Source: Clarkia xantiana subsp. parviflora (taxonomy: Eukaryota > Streptophyta > Magnoliopsida > Myrtales > Onagraceae). Taken from it: a stretch of DNA of 64,000 nucleotides. The notes beneath the pieces were generated by a model. The model saw nothing but the letters and a program-made list of their open reading frames with translations. It was not told the origin of the DNA and did not search any database. Numbering within the stretch: the first letter of the stretch is position 1; each line of letters opens with the position of its first letter. Positions 22,839-33,096 of this stretch are shown here, piece by piece. The DNA lies in the NCBI GenBank assembly GCA_036873135.1, contig JAPTYO010000008.1, forward strand, positions 26,624,761 through 26,688,760, written 5' to 3'. The position numbers and the translations under genes are program-made.

Positions 22839-23579
22839 GTCAAAATTCAAGCAAGAATAGTTCAAACGGGTAAAAAACTATCTCCGGGCAAACGGCCAAA
22901 AAAATTTCCCCAAATCGGCGGCTATCTACGGCAATCACATATTCAATCAAGAATCGGCAATCGAATATCGGCAATTCAAGTATTGGCATTTTGTATCGTA
23001 ACGGAAAGGAAAAGATCAGACCTTCGGAAAACCCGACCCGATGTGATAGACGGGTCCGGAATTCGAATTTTGATGTCGCCGGAAATCAGCCCCTCGCCGG
23101 AGACTACTCTTCGCCACCGCCGGGACCGAGCTGCGTCGGGATTCACCTGTCCCGCCTCTGCCGTGGCTCGCCGGAACCACGGTCGTCGTCCTCCGCGCCG
23201 TCGGCGTCCCCTCTACGCCACTGCTCCCCTACGACCTCGCCTGGCGCCGCCGTGGACCAGGGTCTGCTCCGCCTTCGCCTTGGGTCACGTCGCCGTCCCT
23301 TGCCGGCCTCCTCCGTCGCACCGCTGGCCGGAATTCCACCCCTTCGTCGGAATTCTTGGCCAGTCCCCTCCCTTGGTGTGCAAGAATTCCTCCCTTGGTC
23401 TCCAAGTGTGAGGAAAAAAGGAAAAGATGACAATGGTGGCTAAGTGAGGTAATTTCTTTACTCCTCTATATATTTGAAAATGTGTAGGGTTTTTTAAAGT
23501 GACAGAATCACAACCCTCCATTTTAAGTTAGAAGAGATCTAAGGGTTAAAGGGAAAACTATCATCTTTACCTCCCTTAG
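22839..23579. other. E4 GC-rich segment upstream of the antisense gene
   Basis: Highly GC-rich (23060-23400) with overlapping open frames on both strands that share no recognisable domain. It sits where the promoter or 5' leader of the antisense gene should be. A similar GC-rich block occurs at 59140-59300 upstream of the intact copy in G. Confidence 0.4.
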
Positions 23580-24018
23580 ACTATGGTTAGGCATATTTCC
23601 ACCCAAGTTAACATCCTATAGGCATATTTTTTAAGTATACTATACTTAGAAAAAATTTGGACCAAAATTAAAAATTTTCTCCACTTAGGCTTACCCCGGC
23701 ATGAAATTGAAGTATGGACTCGTTTAGCTGTATTCATGTTGCATCCCCACACGAGCGTATATTTTCCGAGCATGAGCTCGTGACAGTATTAGATTTATTA
23801 TTTCCATCTCAGACGGACACGTGCTTGGACACGTGTCCGTGCTATTCTGACGTTTGCAATTCCTCTATCTTATAAGACAGGGGGCAGAGTCAGAGACACA
23901 CACCCATGGGTAAGTAAGGATTCTGACAAAAGGTAAAATCCCGGCTTCAAATTGCGCGTGTCATACCATCCTAAAATAGAGTCAATCAAGGGTCAGGCCA
24001 TTGGTTGACTCGGGGGCA
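23580..24018 (+). other. E4 3' segment and polypurine tract
   Basis: Aligns with 16560-16986 and, inverted, with 13807-14250. It ends in a GAGTCAA...TTGACTC hairpin followed by CGGGGGCA directly before L5. Confidence 0.8.
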
Positions 24019-24773
24019 TGTGATGGATATACGCCCAATTTGAACCCGTTGACTTCCAAATCGTTTTATTTTGATCACCCCGTTAGTGATTATAAATCGA
24101 AACTTCGACCCAAACACCCCGCGGAAACACCAACGGTCCGGACGAGGCAAAAATACTCGTCCGGACCGCGGCGAACTCACCTAGGTGAGGTCGGGTGGCC
24201 ACACCCGACCTCCCCTAGGGGAGATCGGGTCGGCCAACCCTATCTCCCCTAAGGAGGGGTTGGGTGGCCACACCCAACCCCTACCCTTGGGGGTCGGATT
24301 TTCTCCCCACCCCCAAGGGCCCCGGCACCGTTTCCCGACTCCCGTACTCAGATTACTTCCGCCAACCTCTCCGTGCTTTAAGGTTTTAATTATATGATCA
24401 AGGGCTAATTAATTGTGTTTAAAGGTTAACGATGTCATTAAGCCACCTTAATGACACCGTTGCCTATAAATACAACCCTTCCACCATTCATTTGATCATC
24501 TTGGCTAATTGTGAAACTTAGCTCTGACATCTCTCTAGCTTTGTCTCTCTAGAAAGAAACGTACTGACTTAAGCATCGGAGAGGGTACATCAAGCACCCC
24601 CCCCCTCCGTGCTTGATATTGCCCCTCTTGCAGGGCACGTGGAGAAGAGAAGGAGAAGGATAGAAGGACACGGATCAGAGCGACAGGATCTAGGAGCACC
24701 GAACTCGTAGTTTCACCAGTGAGGAGTATGATTTAGGCCGACGACCCGTTGACCTGAAACTTATAACCTAACA
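24019..24773 (+). repeat. LTR L5 (3' LTR of E4)
   Basis: 755 bp, same ends as L4. U3 palindromes are at 24188-24211 and 24255-24282, the TATA box is at about 24462 and the R/U5 module at 24566-24633. It is followed by CATAC, which also precedes the cluster at 12454. Confidence 0.9.
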
Positions 24774-25468
24774 CATACCGTGTACAAATAACGATAACAT
24801 CATCGCAATATTCTATCGCGATGATTGGTCGTTGAAAAAAAAAAAAAAAAAAAACAGGTGTTGCGACGACGACAAATTATTACGAGTACCGTGCATCCTT
24901 GCAACAAAATGGGTTTATTGCGAGGATATGTAATATCCAATAACGACGAATTCTTCTTGCAATACAAATTCCCCATCAATATTTTGGCGCAAAATTTTCC
25001 GGGAAACCAGTTGCGGCGATGTGTAATCTACTGCGATGATCGCATATACCAGAATAGAGTGGGTTTATAGCTAGGATTTGAAATATCCAACTACGACAGC
25101 TGGTTATCGCAATAACAATTTTCTCACAAAAGAATTGGCGGCAACTATCGATAGGAAAACATTTGCGACGACGCAAAATTTATAGCCAGGACCTCATGAC
25201 GTCATAATAAAATATATTTATTGCGAGAATGTGTAATATCCAATTGCCACGAATACTTCTCGCAATACAAATTTCCCACCAAAATTTTGACAATTTTTTT
25301 TGTTGGAAAACCGTCTAGGACGTGTAATTTATTGCGATGACAACATATCATCGCAATAAAGTGAGTTTATTGTTAGAAAGTGGAGTATCCAATTACAACG
25401 ACTGATTATTACAATAAAAAAATTCATACAAAAAATTCATCATCAATTATCTGAATTCATTGTTTTAA
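24774..25468 (+). mobile_element. CACTA transposon, continued subterminal repeat region
   Basis: Four diverged units of about 150 bp starting with a GGGTTTATTGCGAGGAT-like block at about 24911, 25061, 25213 and 25361. They are full of GCGACGA/TCGTCGC motifs as at the left terminus. A run of 20 A lies at about 24836. No transposase is present. Confidence 0.7.
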
Positions 25469-25480
25469 ACTTTAGTTGAC

Positions 25481-26993
25481 AGACTTAATTGGAAGGGAGC
25501 CAAATAGATGGCACTATTTGGATGCTCTCAACTAGCTCCCTGGAAGCAAGTTTCCGCATCGGCAAACTTCTTCAGGGAGAATTGCGGAGCTCAATCTCCG
25601 GCCAAAGCCAAGCCAACGCCAACGCCAAAGTCAAAGCTTGAAACCGTGTCTCAGCGGTTTGCATTGCTCAACATCGCCTTCGCCACACACCTCACCGCCG
25701 GCTCGTCTAAGAGCGGAGTCCACCTCCTTCCCTCCACGCCCACAAACACCCTACCCCCCCTGCCACGACGGAGAGATATGACCTATCTCGGAAGTGCGCA
25801 CACCGGGCTCACCATCACCACCACCACCGAGCGCACACAAAGACCGCCCGATACCACCACAACCACCCCCGTTCACCTCCATACGCCTCCGTCGCCACCC
25901 ACACATCCCATGAACATCCACGCCCCCTACACCTATGCCTAAGCCAGAAGCCCCACCACAGTGGATAGCTTTGTTCAACCTCGCCTTCATCCCACTCTCC
26001 GCCTCCACATCGCCAAATCGCGGAGTCCGCCTCACCCCTCCCACTTCACGTCCCCCCTCCACCTTCACCATCACCACAACCCCCGAACCCGCACAAAGAT
26101 CCCCCACCAACACCACCACCACCTTCACACTCTCCCACGCGCCTACACTCGCATTCACGTGCCAACACGCGCTGCCACACGCGTCACACGCGTCGTCCCA
26201 CGCGTCACACGAACCGCACGTGCCACCCATGCACCACCCACACACCGTCGTGGATGCTGTTCACCGTTTTAAACTCAAACTAAACTACTTTTTGGCGGTA
26301 CAGCCTACTACCCTCCCCCATCTACCCTTTCCAGCAGAATCCATGGTTCGTCAGAACCAACGCTCCGTTCTCGGAACAAGCCACCGCATGATATTTACCC
26401 TTCGGGTTAACCACGATACACCGCGATTGCGGTCGTATCTCATTTCCTTCTCCTAATGGAGAAGCAGAGCATCTCTATGGCACCCCCGAAGTGCGCTAGT
26501 CCTTCGCGGATGTTCCACAGGCAGGGGTGCTTCGATAAACTGGTTTCATCCAGCACCTACCACTTAGAGATCTCTGCACCGGTCATGCGGTCATCCTTGT
26601 TTGTCTATGGAGTCGTTTGTGTTTCCTATTTATTATGGGTACTATCTGGTATCGCTTGGTTTGCAAATCCTCTGTTAGCTATGTCTCTCTAGAGGAAGGT
26701 TCTTCTACCCTCCGAAGGGCTACGGGTGCCGCTGTATTAGGTGGATTCCTCTTCTCTAAGCTTCTATCATTTTGCATGGGGTCATCTCTTATGTTATTTC
26801 GTTATGTTGTTCTAGTTTATTTACTTTTATTCGTACTTCGATGTTTTGCTCTATTATTTTGTTAGTACCATCTCTACTAGTTCGGGAATTGGATGTTTTC
26901 CAATCTCTCAAGCGCGGTTTTTCTCTAATTTTTAGTATGTAATAGCTTTTATTTAAATAAAGTTCGATTTTCATAAAAAAAAAAAAAAAAAAC
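25481..26993 (+). mobile_element. PolyA retroposed insert (LINE-like or processed transcript) with target duplication
   Basis: Flanked by ACTTTAGTTGAC (25469-25480 and 26994-27005), ending in a polyA tail (about 26974-26991) that is preceded by AAATAAAGTTCG. This shows insertion by target-primed reverse transcription. The body starts with a C-rich section encoding Pro/Thr/His-rich frames on the plus strand. That section contains two diverged copies of a segment of about 300 bp (25650-25930 and 25960-26240). An unremarkable 3' section (26460-26960) follows. No RT or endonuclease domain was recognised, so it is either a 5'-truncated LINE or a retrocopy of another transcript. Confidence 0.7.
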
Positions 26994-27005
26994 ACTTTAG
27001 TTGAC

Positions 27006-27836
27006 GGATCAATAATAAGATTGTTGCTTGCACATTTTATTATATATTCGGATTTGTTGTGTCAATGTTCTTAAAATTTTCAAAGTAGGAATTTATTTGT
27101 CCATTTTAAATTGTTGAATTTCTTTAAAGGCTATAGCGTATTGAAGTTTGAATATGTTATAAATAAATAAAAATTTAGTTGGATCAAGGTTTTATGATAG
27201 GTTGTCTCACGTTACAGTGTTACAGTAGATACACACTTAAAACTCTAACAAACATTCACTCGAGTAGAATATTAAAAATCTAACAATAATATATAAGAGA
27301 GATAGGAAAACAATTGCGACGACGCTAAAATATTGCTAGGATCTCATGTATAATTTCGACCATCGTTTATCACAGTTAATGATATTAAAATATTTTTCAC
27401 TTAAGATTGCACAAATGATTATTTGGAAAAACCATAAGATTCTCTATAAATTCTTATGTTGTTTGGTGTCAATGAAAATCAATTGTGTGATTAACATCAA
27501 TCAGAGTCAGGATTTGATCCTTAGGAAATTATGAAATGTGAATATTTAGGTTCATTCACCTGCCATGTAGACCTAAGTATTATTTTTGAAATATGCATCT
27601 ACAATATGGACACATGTGCATTTATCATGCATTTGTATTTTGTAAGATCAAAATTTTCAAATTATGCAATAAAAATGATGATGATAATGATATTGAAAGT
27701 TGATATATTATAAGAATCAGATAATTGAGTATTCTTCTTTGTTGTTCAGTATGAAAGTTACAGAGTGCCTCCAATTAAATAGCTAAATTGCTATTAATGA
27801 GAGAAATTAAGTACAAATCCACACTATTACAAAAAC
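27006..27836. other. CACTA remnant and unassigned AT-rich sequence
   Basis: TTGCGACGACGCTAAAATATT at about 27312-27332 repeats the motif at 25160, so CACTA-derived sequence extends at least to about 27350. The expected right terminus (TTTCTTGTAGTG) was not found. The rest holds short open frames without similarity. Confidence 0.5.
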
Positions 27837-29017
27837 ATCAATATAATGTGCAGTAATGTGAATTTCATTGTAATATGAGATTACGTCCAAACTCCATTCA
27901 CTATAATGTGAGATTACATCCAATATTTTAGAGTCTTTATTATTTTATTATTATTTATTAAGTAGATAATTTAATTTGTATGATTTTTATATTTTATTTT
28001 TCTATTACTATTGTTATATTTTTATTTTTATCAATTTATAACTCATCATTATAATAAAATAACGCACATGATTTTCATACAAAATGAGTAAAAAATGTTG
28101 GCATTTGGATATTTGGCCGCCGTAAATAGGAGCTCATTAATATGAGACTGTTATCTAAGTCAATTAGGTAATGTCATATTATGGATTTTGGGCTAGGCCT
28201 AAAATCCCAATTGACATGAAAGACTCAAAATTGTGTCTCCCTTTCTCATAGCAAGGCTGGCCGAAACATGTTATGTGGTGAGGTGGGTTTTGCCCACCTC
28301 CTCTTATAAATAGGGAGTTTCAGGAATTAATTAGGGTTAATCACTTTCTTCCTCTGTGGTGCGACAAAAAGAAATCTCTCATCCCTATCACAACAATTTC
28401 GGTCGAACCACCCTAGTGTAAAGGACGTGTCAAATTGCTTCGAGCAAATTACTCCAGAGATACATCCCTGCTAAAGAATCGACAAGAGGCTTTGCTATGG
28501 AGACCAATCCTTACGCGAACCGTTCGGCGGATTGAGAACTCCCCTAAAACATTGTATGTATGTGCCCTATATTCCGCTGGGTAATCTGTTTACATAGCAT
28601 GTACCTTGTATGTTTCCGTAGTATTTATCTCATATATCCTACAAAAAAAAATCATGACATTTTATATGAAAATTATCATATAAAATATAAAAAACGTTTC
28701 AATTTATAAAGTTTTAATAGCTATGAAGATTTAGTTTTAATATTTAGTTTTTTATAGTTCATGAATAGACTATTCGTATCAAACACAAAATATAAAATTT
28801 AAGAAGCAATTTATTTTTTTTCAAAATAAATATTCGTTTCAATCTTATTGTATAAAATATAATATACTCTCATATAGACTAATATAATAATAATAAAGTC
28901 ACATTATAAATTATACTAAACACTGTAATCTAAATCACACTTCATAATACAGTACAATCAAACACTACAAGTTAATATTACATTACATATAATTTCATAT
29001 TTCAAGTAATATTACAT
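27837..29017. mobile_element. MITE-like element M2, split by a solo LTR
   Basis: Contains AATATGAGATTACGTCC and AATGTGAGATTACATCC (27870-27925). After the solo LTR, its 28650-28920 part is the inverse of the M1 interior (for example ATAGCTATGAAGATTTAG against the M1 GCATAGCTATTAAAATTAT block). It ends at TAA next to M3. The left end is truncated. Confidence 0.55.
28096..28643 (+). mobile_element. Ty1/copia-type solo LTR
   Basis: 548 bp starting TGTTGGCATTTGG and ending ATATCCTACA, with inverted ends TGTTGG/CCTACA and flanking AAAAA duplications. A promoter-like CTTATAAATAGGG lies at about 28303, followed by a leader-like C-rich stretch. No internal domain follows, so it is a solo LTR left by recombination. 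The A-rich flank makes the duplication weak evidence on its own. Confidence 0.75.
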
Positions 29018-29020
29018 TAA

Positions 29021-29827
29021 GGGGGTGTTTGGATGGATGTAATGTTGGATGTAATCCCACGTTACATCAACATTGCGCTGTTTGGCAAACCAAACAATGT
29101 AATGTGAGCTATGTAATTTAATATGCATTGTAATATAAGATTACCACGGGTTGGTCAAAACCCATGAAAACCCGTTGACTTTCTCTCCCGACGTAATGTG
29201 AGATTACATCCGTTTTTAGATGTAATGTGAGATTACGTCTAAGAAAGTAGTAGTATATAACTTCTACTATATATTGATCTAAACTTTAATATCACCAACG
29301 GTCAAAAATTGCATTTCCACCACACTTAAGAGCCGCGACTAAGTAATGATTTTGATCTTAATCTAAAACAATAACTTCTATTTCTACTTCATTGTTGAAT
29401 AATGTCATGTTATATTTATCTTTGGTTCACTTCATTACTCACTTATTATAAAAAATAATGCATAAAATATCAAAATGAAATTCTCGCGCGTATTTTTTTT
29501 ATAGAACTTTTTATTTCATAAATGTTGTAATAGGTTTTAGTTAATAAAATTCTAATAGCAAGTAAGAATTAAAATATAACTAGAATATTTTTAAATTTGA
29601 TGTTTAAATCTAAAACATAAGTTTAGGGACCAAGTTACTTGTTTTCATAATAAATTCATTTTAAATTTTTCATATTAAGATATAATATATTTCAAAAAAT
29701 TTAATATTATAGTAATAAGTAAATCACGTTACAATGTACATTACAAAGTATACCAAACATTCTATAATCTGACATAACATTCCACATTATAGCACAACCA
29801 AACATTGTAATCTAAAATTACATTATA
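29021..29827. mobile_element. MITE-like element M3
   Basis: Starts GGGGGTGTTTGGATGGATGT after TAA and contains repeated AATGTGAGATTACGTC motifs. It ends with CATTGTAATCTAAAATTACA near 29820. It is the same family as M0-M2 and the most complete. The TAA/TTA flanks suggest a PIF/Harbinger type. Confidence 0.6.
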
Positions 29828-32642
29828 TTAGGCATTTGCCCGTGCATTGCGCGGGTTGGAATATTTTATGCAGTAGTGGTGCTGAGATTATTATAAATAA
29901 TTTTAAATCTATTTGCATAACTAAATAAAGCAATCAAATTTATATGTAAAGAAAATAAAAGTATAACCAAATATATGTATAGTTTCTGGACTATTTTGCA
30001 CTTTCTAGTCAAATAAGATTTAGCTAGCATCTGCTTCATATAGAAGATATGTATATTGTGCAAATAAATTTTACTACGTAGCTTGTCTTCTGATCTGACT
30101 TGGTTTGAATTCTAATGCTTCCCTTAAAGTCAATCATCTTGGAGACTAATCTGTAGGATATATATTTCTTATTCATTAAGGTAAAGGTACATGTAGATGA
30201 AAAATACGAAGAAAAAGTCAACTTGATGAATGAAAACCGAAACAAATATGTAAAATCAATCTTAAAGTATGTGTTATCAAATATGTTAAGATGTGATATT
30301 AATATCATTTGGTGTTGGACTGGCAATCATTTGAGAGATGCTATCCTGAAAGGGGATGTCAATTAGTAATGTAGAAATAGATAGCCACCTAAGCCAGCTA
30401 AATTTCTATAGTAGAGAAAAATATCATATTCATGAAAATATTAAAGCATATCTCCATAATATGAAATCATGAATCACATTTAGAGAAAACCCTGAATAAC
30501 TTGCTACGGTAGCAATTGGTCCCCAGGTTGAGAGCAAGACCTAACTCATTTTCAGCTATATATAGAAGAATAATATATCATAGTCCATTATGACCAAGAA
30601 AACCCTAAAAATATAATGGATTGAAATGCACTAATAATGCTCAGTTTTAGAATACTTTAACTAAATTGAATCTGAAGCCCCGCATTATATTTCAAAAATT
30701 AAGAGTTTATCTTTTCAAACAGTTTTTCATGGTTGTGGTAGACCAAGAACTAAACCAATTATTTCCATAATTTATTGTGACACAGTCATCAACTTATTCA
30801 CCTCAAAATGATTCATGTCCTCATCTTTACTCTTCCCATAGAATTCCTTAATTAATCTGCAACAATGTGGATCAAATTAACCACCTACTTCATGCTGAGA
30901 GATATATACAATGCAATTCGAGATTGGTGCTTCTTTTTTGCAAAAAAAAAAAAAGGAAAGATAAAAGATAATGAACGACATGCAATCAATCTATATAGGT
31001 AATGGATAAATACTCGTACCTCTTTCATTCTGTCATGTTTTCAGTGTGTGTGTGGTATTCATTCTGCTCATATTATTAATTGCACAATCAAAATAGTGCT
31101 AAAAATATTTTCTACTGGAAGTGAATAAGAAATGAAGAACTAACAAAGTCCGAGTCTACCATGTAATAGAATACTATACTTAACATGAGATATAATGAGT
31201 AACCATAAATTCATGCCAACAAAAATATTAAGATAGTTAAAACTATGCATTATTGTGTTGATAAGAAACCGTAAACAAGCAGGTTGGAACAGATGCTTGG
31301 ATAATTAAAACTAAAATGACCAACCTGCATAGAGAAATGTCATAAACTTCCAATACGAGAAACCTGAATTCTTGAGTAAGAATCTAATTTGAGTATCTCC
31401 AGTCATCAATCCTTCCTAGTTATTGCCGCATTGGCCGATCCCTGCCATATAGACTCTTCTAGTCACTCTATCGAACCACATTCCCTACAGCTTAAGAGAA
31501 AATGACACGGTGAATGTTTAAACAAAATCGTGTACTTTGAACCAATCAAATCCACATTTTTAGCAACATTGATGAGAAAAAATCCTACTTCTATCGTATC
31601 AGATTAACAAAGCTTTAATAACCCACCTTGGTTCCATCATCAAACAGGACGGGCCGACAGAGCATGGAAGATGTTCTTCCTGGAAAACTTGCGGTACTTT
31701 TATGACCGCAAAATATCGAGCACTTCTTGGAAATTGGAGGGCAGCTTCGTCTCACACACCACATCGGAGGACAGAGCTCGACAGAACGCCCTGTTAAGCC
31801 ATGTCAGATTGCAAATCTCAAGTGGGGAGTCAAGTAGAGGAACACGCATGTAGCACAACTTTCTGTTATATCGCCCAGACCGTGGCTGGAGCCCAACCCA
31901 TTGACTCCGTCGTCGGATATGGTGTTCTCTACCTCTGATTAAGCTGCTCAAACTGAGGGTAAGTGATAAATCGACATGTTTAGGATCGATACGCATAGAA
32001 AAATGTAAGAAGTAACAGCAACAGCAGTAACGGCGTCGACTATCCTCGACGGCCTTCCCTTAATAACACATTATTATATATGGAATTCAAAATCAGGAAT
32101 TTTTTTTTAACCACAATTCAGAAATCAGAGATGGACGCACTTAAAACACAACGTGGAAGACGTAATCGGCGATGAAGGCTAACCAATCGAGCGTTGAAGA
32201 AGACTTACTAATCGTGTGTTGAAGAAGACGAACAAATCGAAAGTTGAAGAAGAAGAATCAATAGTGCGTTGAGAACTGCGAAGATGAAATGCCCTGAATA
32301 CCTGGAGAGATATATTGACACGGTAGAAGCGAATAAATGAGAATAAACTGAATTTGAGCTGTTGTACTCCTAAGTTCAGAGTTCATTGAAGCTGCAGGGA
32401 ATCCTTTATATCTACGATCAGATCAGATGAAACCCTAAATTGGAAGAGGATAAGATCTGAAACGGCTTGAGGTTAATTGGTGATCTAAAACGGCTTGAGG
32501 TTAATTGTTGATATGAAACGACTTGAGGCTAATTGATCATCTGAAACGGCTTGAGAAACTTAAAAGTCAGAAAGAGTGTGACATACACGGACCAATAGAA
32601 ACTTTAATAGCCTAGGTGGCGGCTAATTAACCATCTAATTGA
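29828..32642 (-). mobile_element. Possible Helitron with unrecognised cargo
   Basis: Read on the minus strand, the 3' end is a GC-rich hairpin (29839-29855, CCCGCGCAATGCACGGG), then CTAA followed by T. This fits the Helitron rule of hairpin plus CTRR inserted between A and T. The other end starts TCAATTAGATGG after an A at 32642. A second TCAATTAG start with a similar follow-on (TAGCCACCTAAGCCAGC) lies inverted at 30358, so the structure may be nested. No helicase was seen. The interior has short repeats (32185-32280 and 32455-32565) and no gene I can name. Confidence 0.35.
32455..32565. repeat. Four tandem copies of a roughly 30-bp unit
   Basis: Units built on AACGGCTTGAGGTTAATTG, separated by GTGATCTGA-like spacers. 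A second small array built on GTTGAAGAAGAC lies at 32185-32280. Confidence 0.7.
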
Positions 32643-33096
32643 TAGCCTAACTAAATTATATTATTATATTAATGATATTACATTATTGATTATGAACCAA
32701 CCCGTTGGGCCAAAACATTATAATTAATTTCATATTTCAAATAATCTCGCGTGAACGTTCCTAAAGTCTCTCCTAAGTCCAAACGTCCTCCTAAAAGGTT
32801 AAAATCGTCTATACAAGAACGGTGTGTAAGCAAACGTTAACGTCGTAAGCATTTATTGCCATTACCGTCCCTACCAACAGACTCCACTTTTCCAGTTTCC
32901 TTCTCTTCACCTTTCAAGATACTTGCGATTCTTCTCACTAATCTGATACCTGCTTCGTTCATTTACTGCTGCTTTGACCTGGGTTTCTCCTCTAGTTCGA
33001 ATCTATTAACAAATTCAGATTCTTCAATTGCCATATCTCCCTCTCTTTCTTTCCGATTGATTCGATTGCCGATCGTTGATCTCTTTCTATCTGTAG
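32643..33096 (+). promoter_or_regulatory. Upstream region of the thioredoxin gene
   Basis: The last 200 bases are pyrimidine-rich (CTTTCTTTCC-like), as in plant 5' untranslated leaders. No definite TATA box was identified. The overlapping 96-codon frame at 32856 is not supported. Confidence 0.4.

Larger units (their letters stand above)
16987..24773 (+). mobile_element. E4: LTR element with gag relic, tandem array and antisense gene, no pol
   Basis: Flanked by LTRs L4 (16987-17744) and L5 (24019-24773). Inside: primer site (17746), gag relic (17820-18345), 51-bp array (18630-19085), antisense gene (19519-21937, -), an inserted hAT-like element (22235-22830), a GC-rich segment (23040-23440) and the 3' segment with polypurine tract. 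No protease, RT, RNase H or integrase sequence was seen, so the pol block has been deleted. L4 is also the 3' LTR of E3, giving an LTR-internal-LTR-internal-LTR chain typical of recombination between related copies. Confidence 0.85.

Noticed and set aside
22983..23443. Two overlapping Arg/Pro-rich frames
   Set aside because: High GC keeps several frames open at once; they lie in the leader region of the antisense gene of E4 and lack homology.
25508..26456. Pro/Thr/His-rich proteins in the retroposed insert
   Set aside because: Overlapping frames on both strands come from C-rich duplicated DNA; no domain or conserved start.
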